A stretch of DNA of 6,864 nt from DATJBC01 sp035515515 (GTDB taxonomy: Bacteria; Actinomycetota; Acidimicrobiia; Acidimicrobiales; UBA8190), in NCBI GenBank assembly GCA_035515515.1, contig DATJBC010000257.1, forward strand, positions 1 to 6,864. The letters run 5' to 3'. Numbering within the stretch: the stretch's first letter is position 1; each line of letters begins with the position of its first letter. A program made the translations under genes and the position numbers. Below, one piece after another: positions 1 to 6,466 of the stretch. The notes under the pieces were generated by a model that did not search any database, was not told where the DNA came from, and was given only the letters and a program-made list of their open reading frames with translations.

Positions 1-2268
1 GGCTACGTGCAGGGCGTCACCTACACCGACGCCCACGCCCGGCTGCCGGCCCTCACCCTGCTCATCTGGATCTCGGTGCTGGCCGCCATCATCCTGCTCA
101 TCAACATCCGGCGTCGGGGTTGGGCGCTGCCCGTGCTGGCCGTGGGGCTGTGGGCCTTCGTGGCGCTGGTGATCGGGGTGATCGTCCCCACCATCATCCA
201 GGCGGTGAAGGTCAAGCCCGCCGAGGACACCCTGGAGAAACCGTACATCGTCCGCAACATCGCCGCCACGCGGGCCGCTGTGGGCATCAACAGCGTGATC
301 CCGGACAACTTCAACGCCACCCAGACCCTGACGTCCGCCGATGCGGGCACCAACGCTGCGACGCTGAACAACGTGCAGCTGTGGGACCCGACGCAGACCG
401 AGAGCACGTTCACCAAGTTGCAGGCGACGAAGTCGTACTACTCGTTCAACACCCTGGCAGTCGACCGCTACCCGATCGGCGGCACGCCCTCCCCGGTGGT
501 GGTGGGCGTCCGCCAGGTGAACGACAGCGACCTCCCCTCCCAGGGATGGGTGAACACGCACCTGCAGTACACCCACGGGTACGGCATGGTCCTGGCCCCC
601 TCGAACGCCTCCAACGGGTCCCAGCCGTCCTTCGACATCTCCGCCGTCCCGCCCGTGTCCTCGTCGGGCGCCCCCCGGGTCACCCAGCCCCGCGTCTACT
701 TCGGGGTGGCCAACCCCAACGGCGGGGACGCCGACTACGTCCTCGGCGACACCCGCCAGCCCGAGATCGACTTTTCGAGCGCCTCGGGCAACCCCATCAC
801 GAGCACGTACCACGGCGACGGCGGGGTGCGGATCAAGAACTTCCTCGTGAAGGCGGCCTTCGCCATCCGCTTCAACGACTTCAACCTGCTCGTCTCGGAC
901 CTGGTGACCGACCACTCGCGCATCATGTTCGTGCGCGACATCACCCAGATGGCCTCCAAGGCGGCGCCCTTCCTGTCCTATGACTCCGACCCGTACCCGG
1001 TGCTGTCCGGGGGCCAGGTCTACTGGATCCTCGACGCCTACACGACGAGCGACAACTACCCCTACGGCCAGAACGTCGACACCTCGTCGCTGCCCTTCTC
1101 GAGCGGGCTCCAGCAGACGTTCAACTACGTGCGCAACTCGGTCAAGGTCGTCGTCAACGGGTACTCCGGGCAGATCACCTTCTACGACGTCACCGGGCTG
1201 ACGCACTCCAAGGACCCCCTGCTCCAGGCGTGGGAGAAGACGTTCCCCGGCATGTTCGTTCCCGTGTCCAAGATGCCGTCCGGGCTGCGGGCGCACCTGC
1301 GCTACCCCGAGGACCTCCTGGCGGTGCAGGCCGCCACCTACGGGCGCTACCACATCACCTCGCCCGAGCCCTTCTACACGGCCACCAACGCCTGGAACGT
1401 GTCGCAGAGCGCCGGCGCGGGGTCCCCCGACCAGGCGTTGCCCACCACGCTCACCACCAACGCCCAGGGGCAGATCCAGTCCACCGGACAGGTCACCCGC
1501 ATGTCACCCGTCTACGAGCTGTTCCAGGTACCCGGGCAGAGCAAACAGAGCTTCAACCTGGTGGACGCGTTCGTGCCGGTGTCCAAGGGCGACCAGATCC
1601 AGACGATGTCCGGCTTCGTCGTGGCCGGCTCGGACCCCGGTGACTACGGCACGCTGCACGTCTACCAGACCCCGCCCATCGACGGGCCTGCGCTGGTCGA
1701 CGCCGACATCGCCGCCTACCAGCCCATCTCGTCGCAGATCAGCCTGCTCAACCAGAGCGGCTCCAGCGTGCTGCTGGGCACGCTCCAGGTCGTGCCCGTG
1801 GGGAACTCGATCCTCTACTTCCGCCCGTTCTACGTGCAGTCCTCGCGCAACCCGTTCCCCAAGCTCGACTACTACATCGTCGTCTACAGCGGTCCCCAGG
1901 GCCAGAGCCAGGTGTACTTCGCCAACTCGCTGGCCAACGCCCTGGGCTCCTTGTTCAACGTGCCGGTGCCGAGCCAGAGCAACCCGCCGCCCGCCACCAC
2001 GGGCCCGTCGTCGGTGAGCCAGAAAATCCAGGGCCTCATCAACCAGGCCAACACCGACTTCCAGCAGGCCCAGACCGACCTCAAGGCGGGCAACTTCAGC
2101 GCCTACGGCTCCGACATCGCCGCCCTCCAGAGCGTGCTCCAGCAGCTCCAGCAGGCGTCGGGGGGCAAGAGCTCCTCGTCGACGGGCTCGTCCTCGACCT
2201 CGACCTCGAGCACCAGTACCACGCTCCCGAGCGGCGTGGCGCTGGGCGCCGCCTTCACCGGGCGCTGA
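1..2268 (+). CDS. UPF0182 family membrane protein, 5'-truncated by the window edge
   Basis: The reading frame is open from base 1 to a TGA at 2266-2268 (755 residues visible), and the real start lies upstream. Numbered from base 1, two transmembrane helices are seen at about residues 17-36 and 42-66, separated by a short RRRG turn. A large, mostly soluble and presumably extracytoplasmic region follows. Stretches such as ATRAAVGI, YTHGYGMVLAPSN, QPRVYFG, GGVRIKNFLVKAAFAIRF, LRYPEDLLAVQ and the segment around LYFRPFYVQS match the conserved pattern of UPF0182 (COG1615), as in mycobacterial Rv0064. Family members are roughly 900-1000 residues with several N-terminal helices, so about 200 residues are missing here. 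The C-terminus has a helical, Gln-rich segment (SQKIQGLINQ to LQQLQQ), then a Ser/Thr low-complexity tail and a short end. The molecular function of the family is not established. Family assignment is secure; role is unknown. Confidence 0.93.
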   Translation, partial: GYVQGVTYTDAHARLPALTLLIWISVLAAIILLINIRRRGWALPVLAVGLWAFVALVIGVIVPTIIQAVKVKPAEDTLEKPYIVRNIAATRAAVGINSVIPDNFNATQTLTSADAGTNAATLNNVQLWDPTQTESTFTKLQATKSYYSFNTLAVDRYPIGGTPSPVVVGVRQVNDSDLPSQGWVNTHLQYTHGYGMVLAPSNASNGSQPSFDISAVPPVSSSGAPRVTQPRVYFGVANPNGGDADYVLGDTRQPEIDFSSASGNPITSTYHGDGGVRIKNFLVKAAFAIRFNDFNLLVSDLVTDHSRIMFVRDITQMASKAAPFLSYDSDPYPVLSGGQVYWILDAYTTSDNYPYGQNVDTSSLPFSSGLQQTFNYVRNSVKVVVNGYSGQITFYDVTGLTHSKDPLLQAWEKTFPGMFVPVSKMPSGLRAHLRYPEDLLAVQAATYGRYHITSPEPFYTATNAWNVSQSAGAGSPDQALPTTLTTNAQGQIQSTGQVTRMSPVYELFQVPGQSKQSFNLVDAFVPVSKGDQIQTMSGFVVAGSDPGDYGTLHVYQTPPIDGPALVDADIAAYQPISSQISLLNQSGSSVLLGTLQVVPVGNSILYFRPFYVQSSRNPFPKLDYYIVVYSGPQGQSQVYFANSLANALGSLFNVPVPSQSNPPPATTGPSSVSQKIQGLINQANTDFQQAQTDLKAGNFSAYGSDIAALQSVLQQLQQASGGKSSSSTGSSSTSTSSTSTTLPSGVALGAAFTGR
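2169..2238 (+). repeat. Ser/Thr low-complexity tract in the UPF0182 C-terminus
   Basis: Within the end of the UPF0182 gene, TCG, TCC, ACC and AGC codons repeat imperfectly and encode a run made almost only of Ser and Thr with one Gly. It follows a Gln-rich helical segment and precedes the last dozen or so residues. It looks like a flexible, surface-exposed tail. Tails in this family vary in composition (Pro/Ala-rich in mycobacterial members, from memory), so it is probably not catalytic. Confidence 0.7.
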
Positions 2269-2288
2269 GCACGCCTGCCCGGCACCGG

Positions 2289-2306
2289 CGCGGCCGGATC
2301 GCCGCG
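2289..2306 (+). terminator. Weak hairpin after the UPF0182 gene (possible terminator)
   Basis: A perfect 6-bp GC stem (CGCGGC / GCCGCG) encloses a 6-nt loop, starting 20 nt after the stop codon. No T-run follows, so a classical intrinsic terminator is not supported. A second, smaller hairpin (ACGGG / CCCGT) sits just downstream at 2307-2317. Either could slow or end transcription before the tRNA gene. Confidence 0.25.
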
Positions 2307-2316
2307 ACGGGCCCCG

Positions 2317-2325
2317 TGGTATCGT
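2317..2325 (+). promoter_or_regulatory. Candidate extended -10 promoter of the tRNA gene
   Basis: The sequence TGGTATCGT combines a TGn extended -10 element with a TAnnnT-type -10 hexamer (2320-2325). It ends 12 nt before the first base of the tRNA, which would leave a leader of about 5-6 nt. No convincing -35 hexamer lies 17-18 nt upstream, as is common for extended -10 promoters. Confidence 0.45.
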
Positions 2326-2337
2326 GGTGTCCCACGC

Positions 2338-2414
<77 letters not shown>

Positions 2415-2415
2415 A

Positions 2416-2452
2416 GCCCGCTGGTCCGCGCGCACCGTCGGTGCTCACGGGC
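2416..2452. terminator. Stem-loops downstream of the tRNA (possible terminator)
   Basis: GCACC-GTC-GGTGC forms a 5-bp stem with a 3-nt loop at 2432-2444. It is nested inside an outer pairing of GCCCG (2416-2420) with CGGGC (2448-2452). It starts directly after the tRNA CCA and lies between two convergent transcription units, so it could act on either strand. There is no T-run on either side, so this is only a structural candidate. Confidence 0.3.
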
Positions 2453-2526
2453 GCTGCCCAACGGTTCCCGCCCTTTCGGTCGAGCGACGGTCAGGCGCAG
2501 CTGGCTGCACAGCACCGCGTAGGAGC

Positions 2527-2539
2527 GACGGCTGCCGTC
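2527..2539 (-). terminator. Short hairpin after the ligase-methyltransferase stop (possible terminator)
   Basis: GACGG-CTG-CCGTC makes a perfect 5-bp stem with a 3-nt loop, beginning 6 nt past the TAG stop of the minus-strand fusion gene. No T-rich tail follows on the minus strand. Its position fits a transcript end between convergent genes. Confidence 0.28.
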
Positions 2540-2545
2540 CCGTGG

Positions 2546-4687
2546 CTATCCCCCGAGCGTCTCCGGCCGGTGCTGGCGTCCGGTCACGTCGCCCTGGGGC
2601 CCGGGCGTGATCGACGCCGTGGCGACGTGGTACAGGCCCGACCCCTGTTCGTGTCGGCCCCGTGGCCCGAAGTAGCGTGCCCCGGCCTCGGCGGTGGACA
2701 TGTCGTCGACGACGCCGAAGCCTCGGTCGGCGAGGAACGACGCCAGAGCGGCGGGGGACAAGCCGAAGATCCAGGGCTCACCTCGTCTGGTCACGCCCCT
2801 GAGCCACCTGGCGGCCTCGGGGAACGTCGCGCTGTCGCGCAGGACGGCGCTGTCGACGTAGGTGAACACGAGGAGGGAGCCCCCAGGGGCGATCTGGCGG
2901 ATGAAGGCGAGCGTGCGGTCCACCGCGTCGGCCGACAGGTACTGGGTCACCCCCTCCCACAGGACCAGGGCCGGGCGACCCGTGCTGAAGCCGGCCCGGC
3001 GCAGGGCGGTGGCGAGGTCGTCGGTCTCGAAGTCCACGGGAACGAGGACGACATCGGGATTGTGGATCCGGGCGCGGCGGAGGGCGGCCTGCTTGTGCGC
3101 CTGGGTGCCGGGCTGGTCGACCTCGAACACCGTGTGGCCGCAGAGGCCGGTGAGCCGGTGGGGCCGGGTGTCGTAGCCGGCCCCGAGGATCACGACGTGG
3201 CCGACCGAGGGAGCGACGCCTTCCACGATGTCGTCGATCAGCCTGGTGCGGGCGATGGCCGAGGCGCGCGGGCCGGAGCCGCCCACGACGTCGTAGGCGG
3301 CTTCGATGGCGCGCCGGACGGGGCGAAGGTGCGAGGCGGCCAGGGCGATACGCCACGGCGCCGGGACGAACCGCTGCGCGAGCACGTCCTGGAACAGCCG
3401 GTCGCGCCGGGGCCGAGCCGATTCGAGCCCGCGCTGGACCGCCATCAGCGCCGCCGTCCGGCTCGGGCGCGCGTGCCGGGTCCGCCTCGCACGAGGGCGC
3501 CGGTCGCCGGGATCGGCCTCCAGGATCTGTCGCCAGCCTTCGGGGCTGAGGGCGTAGTTGGACACGCTGCCCGAGGCGAACCACGACCAGCTGGCCGGCC
3601 TGACCACCATGGCCGCGCAGGCCGCGGCCAGGGGAAGGAGCGTGCCGGGATCTCCGCCAAGGGGGGTGAGCTCCTCGGTGGAGCCGCGATAGTCGTGGGT
3701 CCCCCGTGCCGCATGGAGGAGCTCGGCCACGACCCCTCGGCGCCCTCGGCCGTGCTGGGCGGCGCCGAGCACGGCGAGCATGAGCTGGTGGGTGGCGACA
3801 CCTGCGCTGCCGTCGGTCTGGGGAGCCGGGTGGCCGCCGGTGGCCAACACCAGCATGGCGCCGACGAGGTCGACGCCCGAGGCGTAGGCGTTCTGCGGTT
3901 CAACCAGGCGCGGGTTGACGTCGATGAACAGCGGCCCGGCGTCTCCCACGATGACGTCGGCCGAGAGTGCGCCGTGCCATCGCAGGTCCGCGCCGAGCAC
4001 CTCGAAGAAGCGCCGGACCTCCGGCACGGAGACCCCCCGCTTGTGGCTGGCGCCCCCGCCGGCCCCTTCGGCGGTGCGCTCGTTGGCGTGGAAGGCGACC
4101 AGGGATCCGTGGTCGAACACCGACTGGCACATGAGGAGCGGGCCCTCGACGGCGGCCTGCACGAGCACCGCTCGTGCGCCCGCTGCCCGTTCGAGCTCGA
4201 GCCGCGAGCCCACCTTCCGGACGCCCCCCGACGCCGTGCCGATGGGGTCCTTGACATAGGCGGGGAAGCGGTCCCACCCCTCGGCCGTGGCCGCCGTCTC
4301 GGGTTGGGGAAGGCCCAGGCGGCGAAGGGTGGCCGACGCCGATACCTTGTCCTGGACGGCGGCGACGGCCGCGAACGGCGGAACCGCGCTGTGCACGCCA
4401 CCGGCCTCCAACCGGTCCTTCGCCCACGAGAGCACCGCCACCTGCTCCTGGGTCGGGAGCAGCACGTCGAAAGGCCCCGACCGGTAGACCTCGAGGGCCG
4501 CGTCGAGCCAGCCGAGCGGGTCCGGACCGAAAGCCGGCACCCGGTGCAGGCGGGCGACGTGGCGGGTGAAGCGGCACAGGCACAGGGGATCGGGGGTGAG
4601 CGCCTCGACGCGGTGTCCGGCGGCGGCCAGCCGGGTGGCGCACTGGCGGGCGGTGAGCCCCGAGCCGTCGCTGAGCAGGACCCGCAT
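2546..4687 (-). CDS. ATP-grasp ligase fused to LCM-type SAM-dependent methyltransferase
   Basis: One uninterrupted 713-residue frame carries two enzymes. Residues 1-390 are an ATP-grasp ligase: an N-terminal pre-ATP-grasp fold (MRVLLSDGSGLTARQ), an ATP-binding strand and glycine-rich loop YVKDPIGTASGGV (144-156, with K146 as likely ATP lysine), and a metal-binding FIDVNPR (254-260, D256 and N258; most relatives have Glu at the first position). Residues 395-409 are an Arg-rich linker. Residues 409-690 match the leucine-carboxyl-methyltransferase-like family (PF04072/TIGR00027): SRTA at 409-412, the SAM motif ILGAGYDTRPHRL (500-512), FEVDQPGTQAHKQ (521-533) and WEGVTQYLS (577-585). By family knowledge the first half would form an acyl-phosphate and join it to an amine or similar nucleophile, and the second would methylate a carboxyl or hydroxyl group. 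The frame stays open upstream to 5182, but the ATG at 4687 is chosen because the ATP-grasp fold begins there and the operator lies just upstream. There is no Shine-Dalgarno, so a very short or absent leader is likely. Substrate unknown. Confidence 0.9.
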   Translation of the reverse strand: MRVLLSDGSGLTARQCATRLAAAGHRVEALTPDPLCLCRFTRHVARLHRVPAFGPDPLGWLDAALEVYRSGPFDVLLPTQEQVAVLSWAKDRLEAGGVHSAVPPFAAVAAVQDKVSASATLRRLGLPQPETAATAEGWDRFPAYVKDPIGTASGGVRKVGSRLELERAAGARAVLVQAAVEGPLLMCQSVFDHGSLVAFHANERTAEGAGGGASHKRGVSVPEVRRFFEVLGADLRWHGALSADVIVGDAGPLFIDVNPRLVEPQNAYASGVDLVGAMLVLATGGHPAPQTDGSAGVATHQLMLAVLGAAQHGRGRRGVVAELLHAARGTHDYRGSTEELTPLGGDPGTLLPLAAACAAMVVRPASWSWFASGSVSNYALSPEGWRQILEADPGDRRPRARRTRHARPSRTAALMAVQRGLESARPRRDRLFQDVLAQRFVPAPWRIALAASHLRPVRRAIEAAYDVVGGSGPRASAIARTRLIDDIVEGVAPSVGHVVILGAGYDTRPHRLTGLCGHTVFEVDQPGTQAHKQAALRRARIHNPDVVLVPVDFETDDLATALRRAGFSTGRPALVLWEGVTQYLSADAVDRTLAFIRQIAPGGSLLVFTYVDSAVLRDSATFPEAARWLRGVTRRGEPWIFGLSPAALASFLADRGFGVVDDMSTAEAGARYFGPRGRHEQGSGLYHVATASITPGPQGDVTGRQHRPETLGG

Positions 4688-4688
4688 A

Positions 4689-4705
4689 AGTATACAAGCT
4701 ATACT
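4689..4705. promoter_or_regulatory. 17-bp inverted repeat: probable TetR operator between divergent genes
   Basis: AGTATACAAGCTATACT has perfect 6-bp arms (AGTATA / TATACT) around a 5-bp centre, and one further matching pair lies outside a mismatch (4687/4707). It fills most of the 24-bp gap between the divergent start codons at 4687 (-) and 4712 (+). It is the only AT-rich patch in the surrounding GC-rich DNA. Size, symmetry and location are those of a TetR-family operator, and the adjacent gene encodes such a repressor. Binding here would cover the -10 elements of both promoters, giving repression of the fusion enzyme and autorepression. The symmetry is seen directly; the binding is inferred. 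Confidence 0.75.
4700..4705 (+). promoter_or_regulatory. -10 element of a leaderless promoter for the TetR gene
   Basis: TATACT matches the sigma-70/SigA -10 consensus at five of six positions. Six bases separate it from the A of the TetR ATG at 4712, so transcription would start at or next to the start codon, giving a leaderless mRNA, a common arrangement in Actinomycetota. The hexamer is also the right arm of the inverted repeat. A weak -35 (AGGACC, 4677-4682) sits 17 bp upstream inside the fusion gene. Confidence 0.6.
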
Positions 4706-4706
4706 A
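4701..4706 (-). promoter_or_regulatory. Candidate -10 element for the ligase-methyltransferase gene
   Basis: Read on the minus strand, TAGTAT (4706 to 4701) fits TAnnnT and ends 13 nt before the ATG at 4687, giving a leader of only a few nucleotides. The alternative TATACT (4694 to 4689) is a better hexamer but ends one base before the ATG, too close to drive that start. Neither has a recognisable -35. Both overlap the proposed operator. Confidence 0.4.
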
Positions 4707-4711
4707 ATTCG

Positions 4712-5266
4712 ATGGGACGGCGGCCGAGGATCGGCCGGGACCAGGTCCTCGCCGCCGCGCTGGCATGGGCGGACGAGCACGGCATCGAGGCGCTCACCAT
4801 GGCGGCCGTGGCCGAGCGCCTCGGGGTGACGCCCATGGCCCTCTACCGCCACGTCGCCAACAAGGCCGACCTCCTCGACGGACTGGTCGAGCGCCTGCTG
4901 ACCGAGTTCCCGCCTCCGCCGGCCGAGCTCCCCTGGCCCGAGCGCCTCTCGGTGCTGGCGGCCAACATCCGGGCCTCGGCACGCCGGCACCCGAGCGTCT
5001 TCCCCCTGCTGCTCCAGCGCCCGGCCACCACCAAGGAGGCCAGGGCGACCCGCCACGCCGTCCATGTGGCACTGGCCGAGGCCGGCGTGGGCGAGGAGCG
5101 CGTCGCGCAGGTCGAGCGCCTGGCGAGCACCGCCGTGCTCGGCTTCGCCGTGAGCGAAGTGGCCGGACGGTTCGGCCACCACTCCCGCCGACAGCTCGAC
5201 GCCGACTTCGAAGCCCTCCAGGGCCTCCTGGCCGGGTTCATCCGATCGGCGAGCCGCAACCCCTAG
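4712..5266 (+). CDS. TetR/AcrR-family transcriptional repressor
   Basis: This 184-residue protein has a TetR N-terminal DNA-binding domain at about residues 9-63. The helix-turn-helix spans about 28-48, with AVAERLGVTPMALYRHV as turn and recognition helix, followed by NKADLLDGLVERL, the usual end of the domain. The start MGRRPRIGRDQVLAAAL is typical of the family. Residues 70-180 are helical and Ala/Leu/Arg-rich with the look of a tetracycline-repressor-type C-terminal domain (PF02909-like), which would dimerise and bind a small effector; the ligand cannot be read from sequence. The ATG at 4712 is chosen because homology begins there and a -10 hexamer sits 6 bp upstream, although the frame stays open much further 5'. 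The gene diverges from the ligase-methyltransferase gene across a 24-bp gap holding an inverted repeat, so it most likely controls that gene and itself. Confidence 0.93.
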   Translation: MGRRPRIGRDQVLAAALAWADEHGIEALTMAAVAERLGVTPMALYRHVANKADLLDGLVERLLTEFPPPPAELPWPERLSVLAANIRASARRHPSVFPLLLQRPATTKEARATRHAVHVALAEAGVGEERVAQVERLASTAVLGFAVSEVAGRFGHHSRRQLDADFEALQGLLAGFIRSASRNP

Positions 5267-5290
5267 GGCGCGTCGACCACCTGGCGCGCC
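5267..5290. terminator. GC-rich hairpin between convergent genes (possible bidirectional terminator)
   Basis: GGCGCG (5267-5272) and CGCGCC (5285-5290) form a perfect 6-bp stem with a 12-nt loop, starting at the base after the TetR stop codon. The 52-bp gap up to the convergent methyltransferase stop contains it. It lacks T-runs on both strands, so intrinsic termination is uncertain. Confidence 0.35.
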
Positions 5291-5318
5291 GTGCGGGCCG
5301 GCCGAGCACGCCGTCCCG

Positions 5319-6116
5319 TCAGCTCGGACCCTTGCGTCCCACGAGGTGGAACACGCGGCTGAGCTGGCGGTAGGGGTCCCGCCGGCTGGCTTCGAGCTCC
5401 ACCGCTGCGGTCGGCGCCACCTGCGTCGCGTCGCCGGGGTCCAACTCGGCTCCGCTGAACTCGAGCCAGTCGACGAACAGCCACACCCCGTACCAGCGCA
5501 CCGGCTCCACGCCGCGGTCCCGCAGGAGCTCGCTCAGCTCCTCCACCGTGTCGGCCCGACCGGGGACTCCCAGCACGCCGACCTCGCGTCGGGCGTCGAA
5601 GGAGGCCAGGGCATCGTCCCACCGCCGCTCCAGGGCCGGGCGCACCGCACTGGCTTTGGCGTTGCCCGTCATGATCGAGACGAGCCCGCCGCCCGCCGCG
5701 CACCGGCACAGCTGATCGAGCAACGGCTCGGGCTGCTCGAGGTAGCCGAGCACACCATGGCACAGCACGGCAGCGAAGCGCCGGCTGTGCAGCGCCTCCT
5801 CGGCGTGCTCGCCGTCGGCCTGTACGAGCGTCACCCGCCGTCGCGCCTCCGCCGGCAGCCGTTCGAGGCGCTGTCGGGCCTTGTCCAGCATCCCCGGCGA
5901 CGCGTCGAGCAGGGTCACGTCGTACCCGGCCTGGGCCAGCGGGAACGATTGATGGCCCGCACCTCCGCCGACGTCGAGCACCGGCGCCGGGGGAGCCGGC
6001 AGGTGCTCCAGCAATTGCCGGTGCATGACGAAGGTGCGCACGTACCCCTTGACCGAGGCGTAGGCCTCGTCGACGAACACGTCGGCCAGGCCGGCCCAGG
6101 CGTCCTCGCTCACCAC
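5319..6116 (-). CDS. Class I SAM-dependent methyltransferase, CmoM-like
   Basis: The protein is 265 residues from the first of two tandem GTG codons (6116), or 264 from the second (6113). A Rossmann methyltransferase core is clear: motif I VLDVGGGAGHQ (46-56), DVTLLDASPGMLDKARQRL with D71 as the likely ribose-binding acid, a motif IV region CHGVLGYLEQPEPLLDQL, and GGGLVSIMTGNAKA. The N-terminal pattern (LADVFVDEAYASVKGYVR), the NAKA segment, WLFVDWL and the C-terminal pattern ELE...PYRQLSRVFHLVGRK align, from memory, with E. coli CmoM (about 261 aa), which methylates 5-carboxymethoxyuridine in tRNA. The same fold also serves small-molecule methyltransferases, so the substrate is open. The frame continues far upstream, but the residues before the GTG pair are low-complexity Arg/Pro/Ala and not family-like. 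There is no Shine-Dalgarno; a TATACG hexamer 5 nt upstream suggests a leaderless start. It converges on the TetR gene and is not in its operon. Confidence 0.88.
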   Translation of the reverse strand: MVSEDAWAGLADVFVDEAYASVKGYVRTFVMHRQLLEHLPAPPAPVLDVGGGAGHQSFPLAQAGYDVTLLDASPGMLDKARQRLERLPAEARRRVTLVQADGEHAEEALHSRRFAAVLCHGVLGYLEQPEPLLDQLCRCAAGGGLVSIMTGNAKASAVRPALERRWDDALASFDARREVGVLGVPGRADTVEELSELLRDRGVEPVRWYGVWLFVDWLEFSGAELDPGDATQVAPTAAVELEASRRDPYRQLSRVFHLVGRKGPS

Positions 6117-6121
6117 GCCAC

Positions 6122-6127
6122 CGTATA
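6122..6127 (-). promoter_or_regulatory. Candidate -10 element for the CmoM-like gene
   Basis: On the minus strand TATACG (6127 to 6122) matches four of six -10 positions, lacking the final T. It lies 5 nt before the first in-frame GTG and 8 nt before the second, which would place the transcription start at the start codon. No clear -35 is visible. Confidence 0.35.
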
Positions 6128-6160
6128 GCGGGGCTGATCGCCCGGACGCCGTCGCCGTCT

Positions 6161-6175
6161 CGACCCGCGGGGTCG
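6161..6175. repeat. 15-bp inverted repeat upstream of the CmoM-like gene
   Basis: CGACCC-GCG-GGGTCG is a perfect 6-bp inverted repeat with a 3-bp centre, about 45 bp upstream of the minus-strand start. It could be an operator or a hairpin in a transcript crossing the region. High GC raises the chance of coincidence. Confidence 0.4.
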
Positions 6176-6197
6176 CCGTCGCTCTCGGGCACCGTGC

Positions 6198-6224
6198 CGG
6201 GGCTCCGCCGGCGGCGAAGCCCCG
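6198..6224. repeat. Long GC-rich stem-loop in the divergent intergenic region
   Basis: CGGGGCT (6198-6204) and AGCCCCG (6218-6224) form a perfect 7-bp stem. The 13-nt interior contains CCGCC/GGCGG, which can extend pairing. On the plus strand it is followed by a pyrimidine-rich stretch with CTCTTT, not a continuous T-run. It is the strongest secondary structure I see in the window outside the tRNA. It may be a terminator, an attenuator or part of a leader RNA; no gene ends at it. Confidence 0.5.
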
Positions 6225-6466
6225 CCCGAACCGCTCTTTGGTCTTGGCTCGTCGTTCGATGGGCGGTGCCGGTCGGTGGACGAGGTTCGTGGCGACGCCT
6301 ACCGATCGTGCTCGGCCTGGTCGGCCTCGCCGTCGTCGCGGGCCTTGGGATCCCCGCGGGTACCGGTGGTGGTGGCCGGGGGGACGTGGGCCTGTCGCGG
6401 TCGTGGGAGCTCCGAGGTTGGGGGCGCAGTCGCATCGCCGTTGCCCGTGGGGCCCCGGGTCCGCCA

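Noticed and set aside
2482..2531. 9-bp direct repeat GAGCGACGG at 2482-2490 and 2523-2531
   Set aside because: Short, GC-rich and without further structure or context; likely chance.
3443..3445. Possible separate start (ATG at 3445, minus) for a free-standing methyltransferase
   Set aside because: The family's N-terminal SRTA motif lies just upstream of it in the same frame, no stop separates the halves, and no ribosome binding site is apparent.
2546..4687. RiPP-type ATP-grasp maturation cluster (graspetide-like) with a precursor peptide
   Set aside because: No small precursor gene was found nearby, the methyltransferase domain is LCM-type rather than the PIMT-like type of those clusters, and the flanking gaps are too short or unconvincing.
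4688..5182. N-terminal extension of the minus-strand ligase-methyltransferase by 165 codons
   Set aside because: The extension is antisense to the TetR gene, has no family resemblance, and crosses the operator. The ATP-grasp fold begins exactly at the ATG at 4687.
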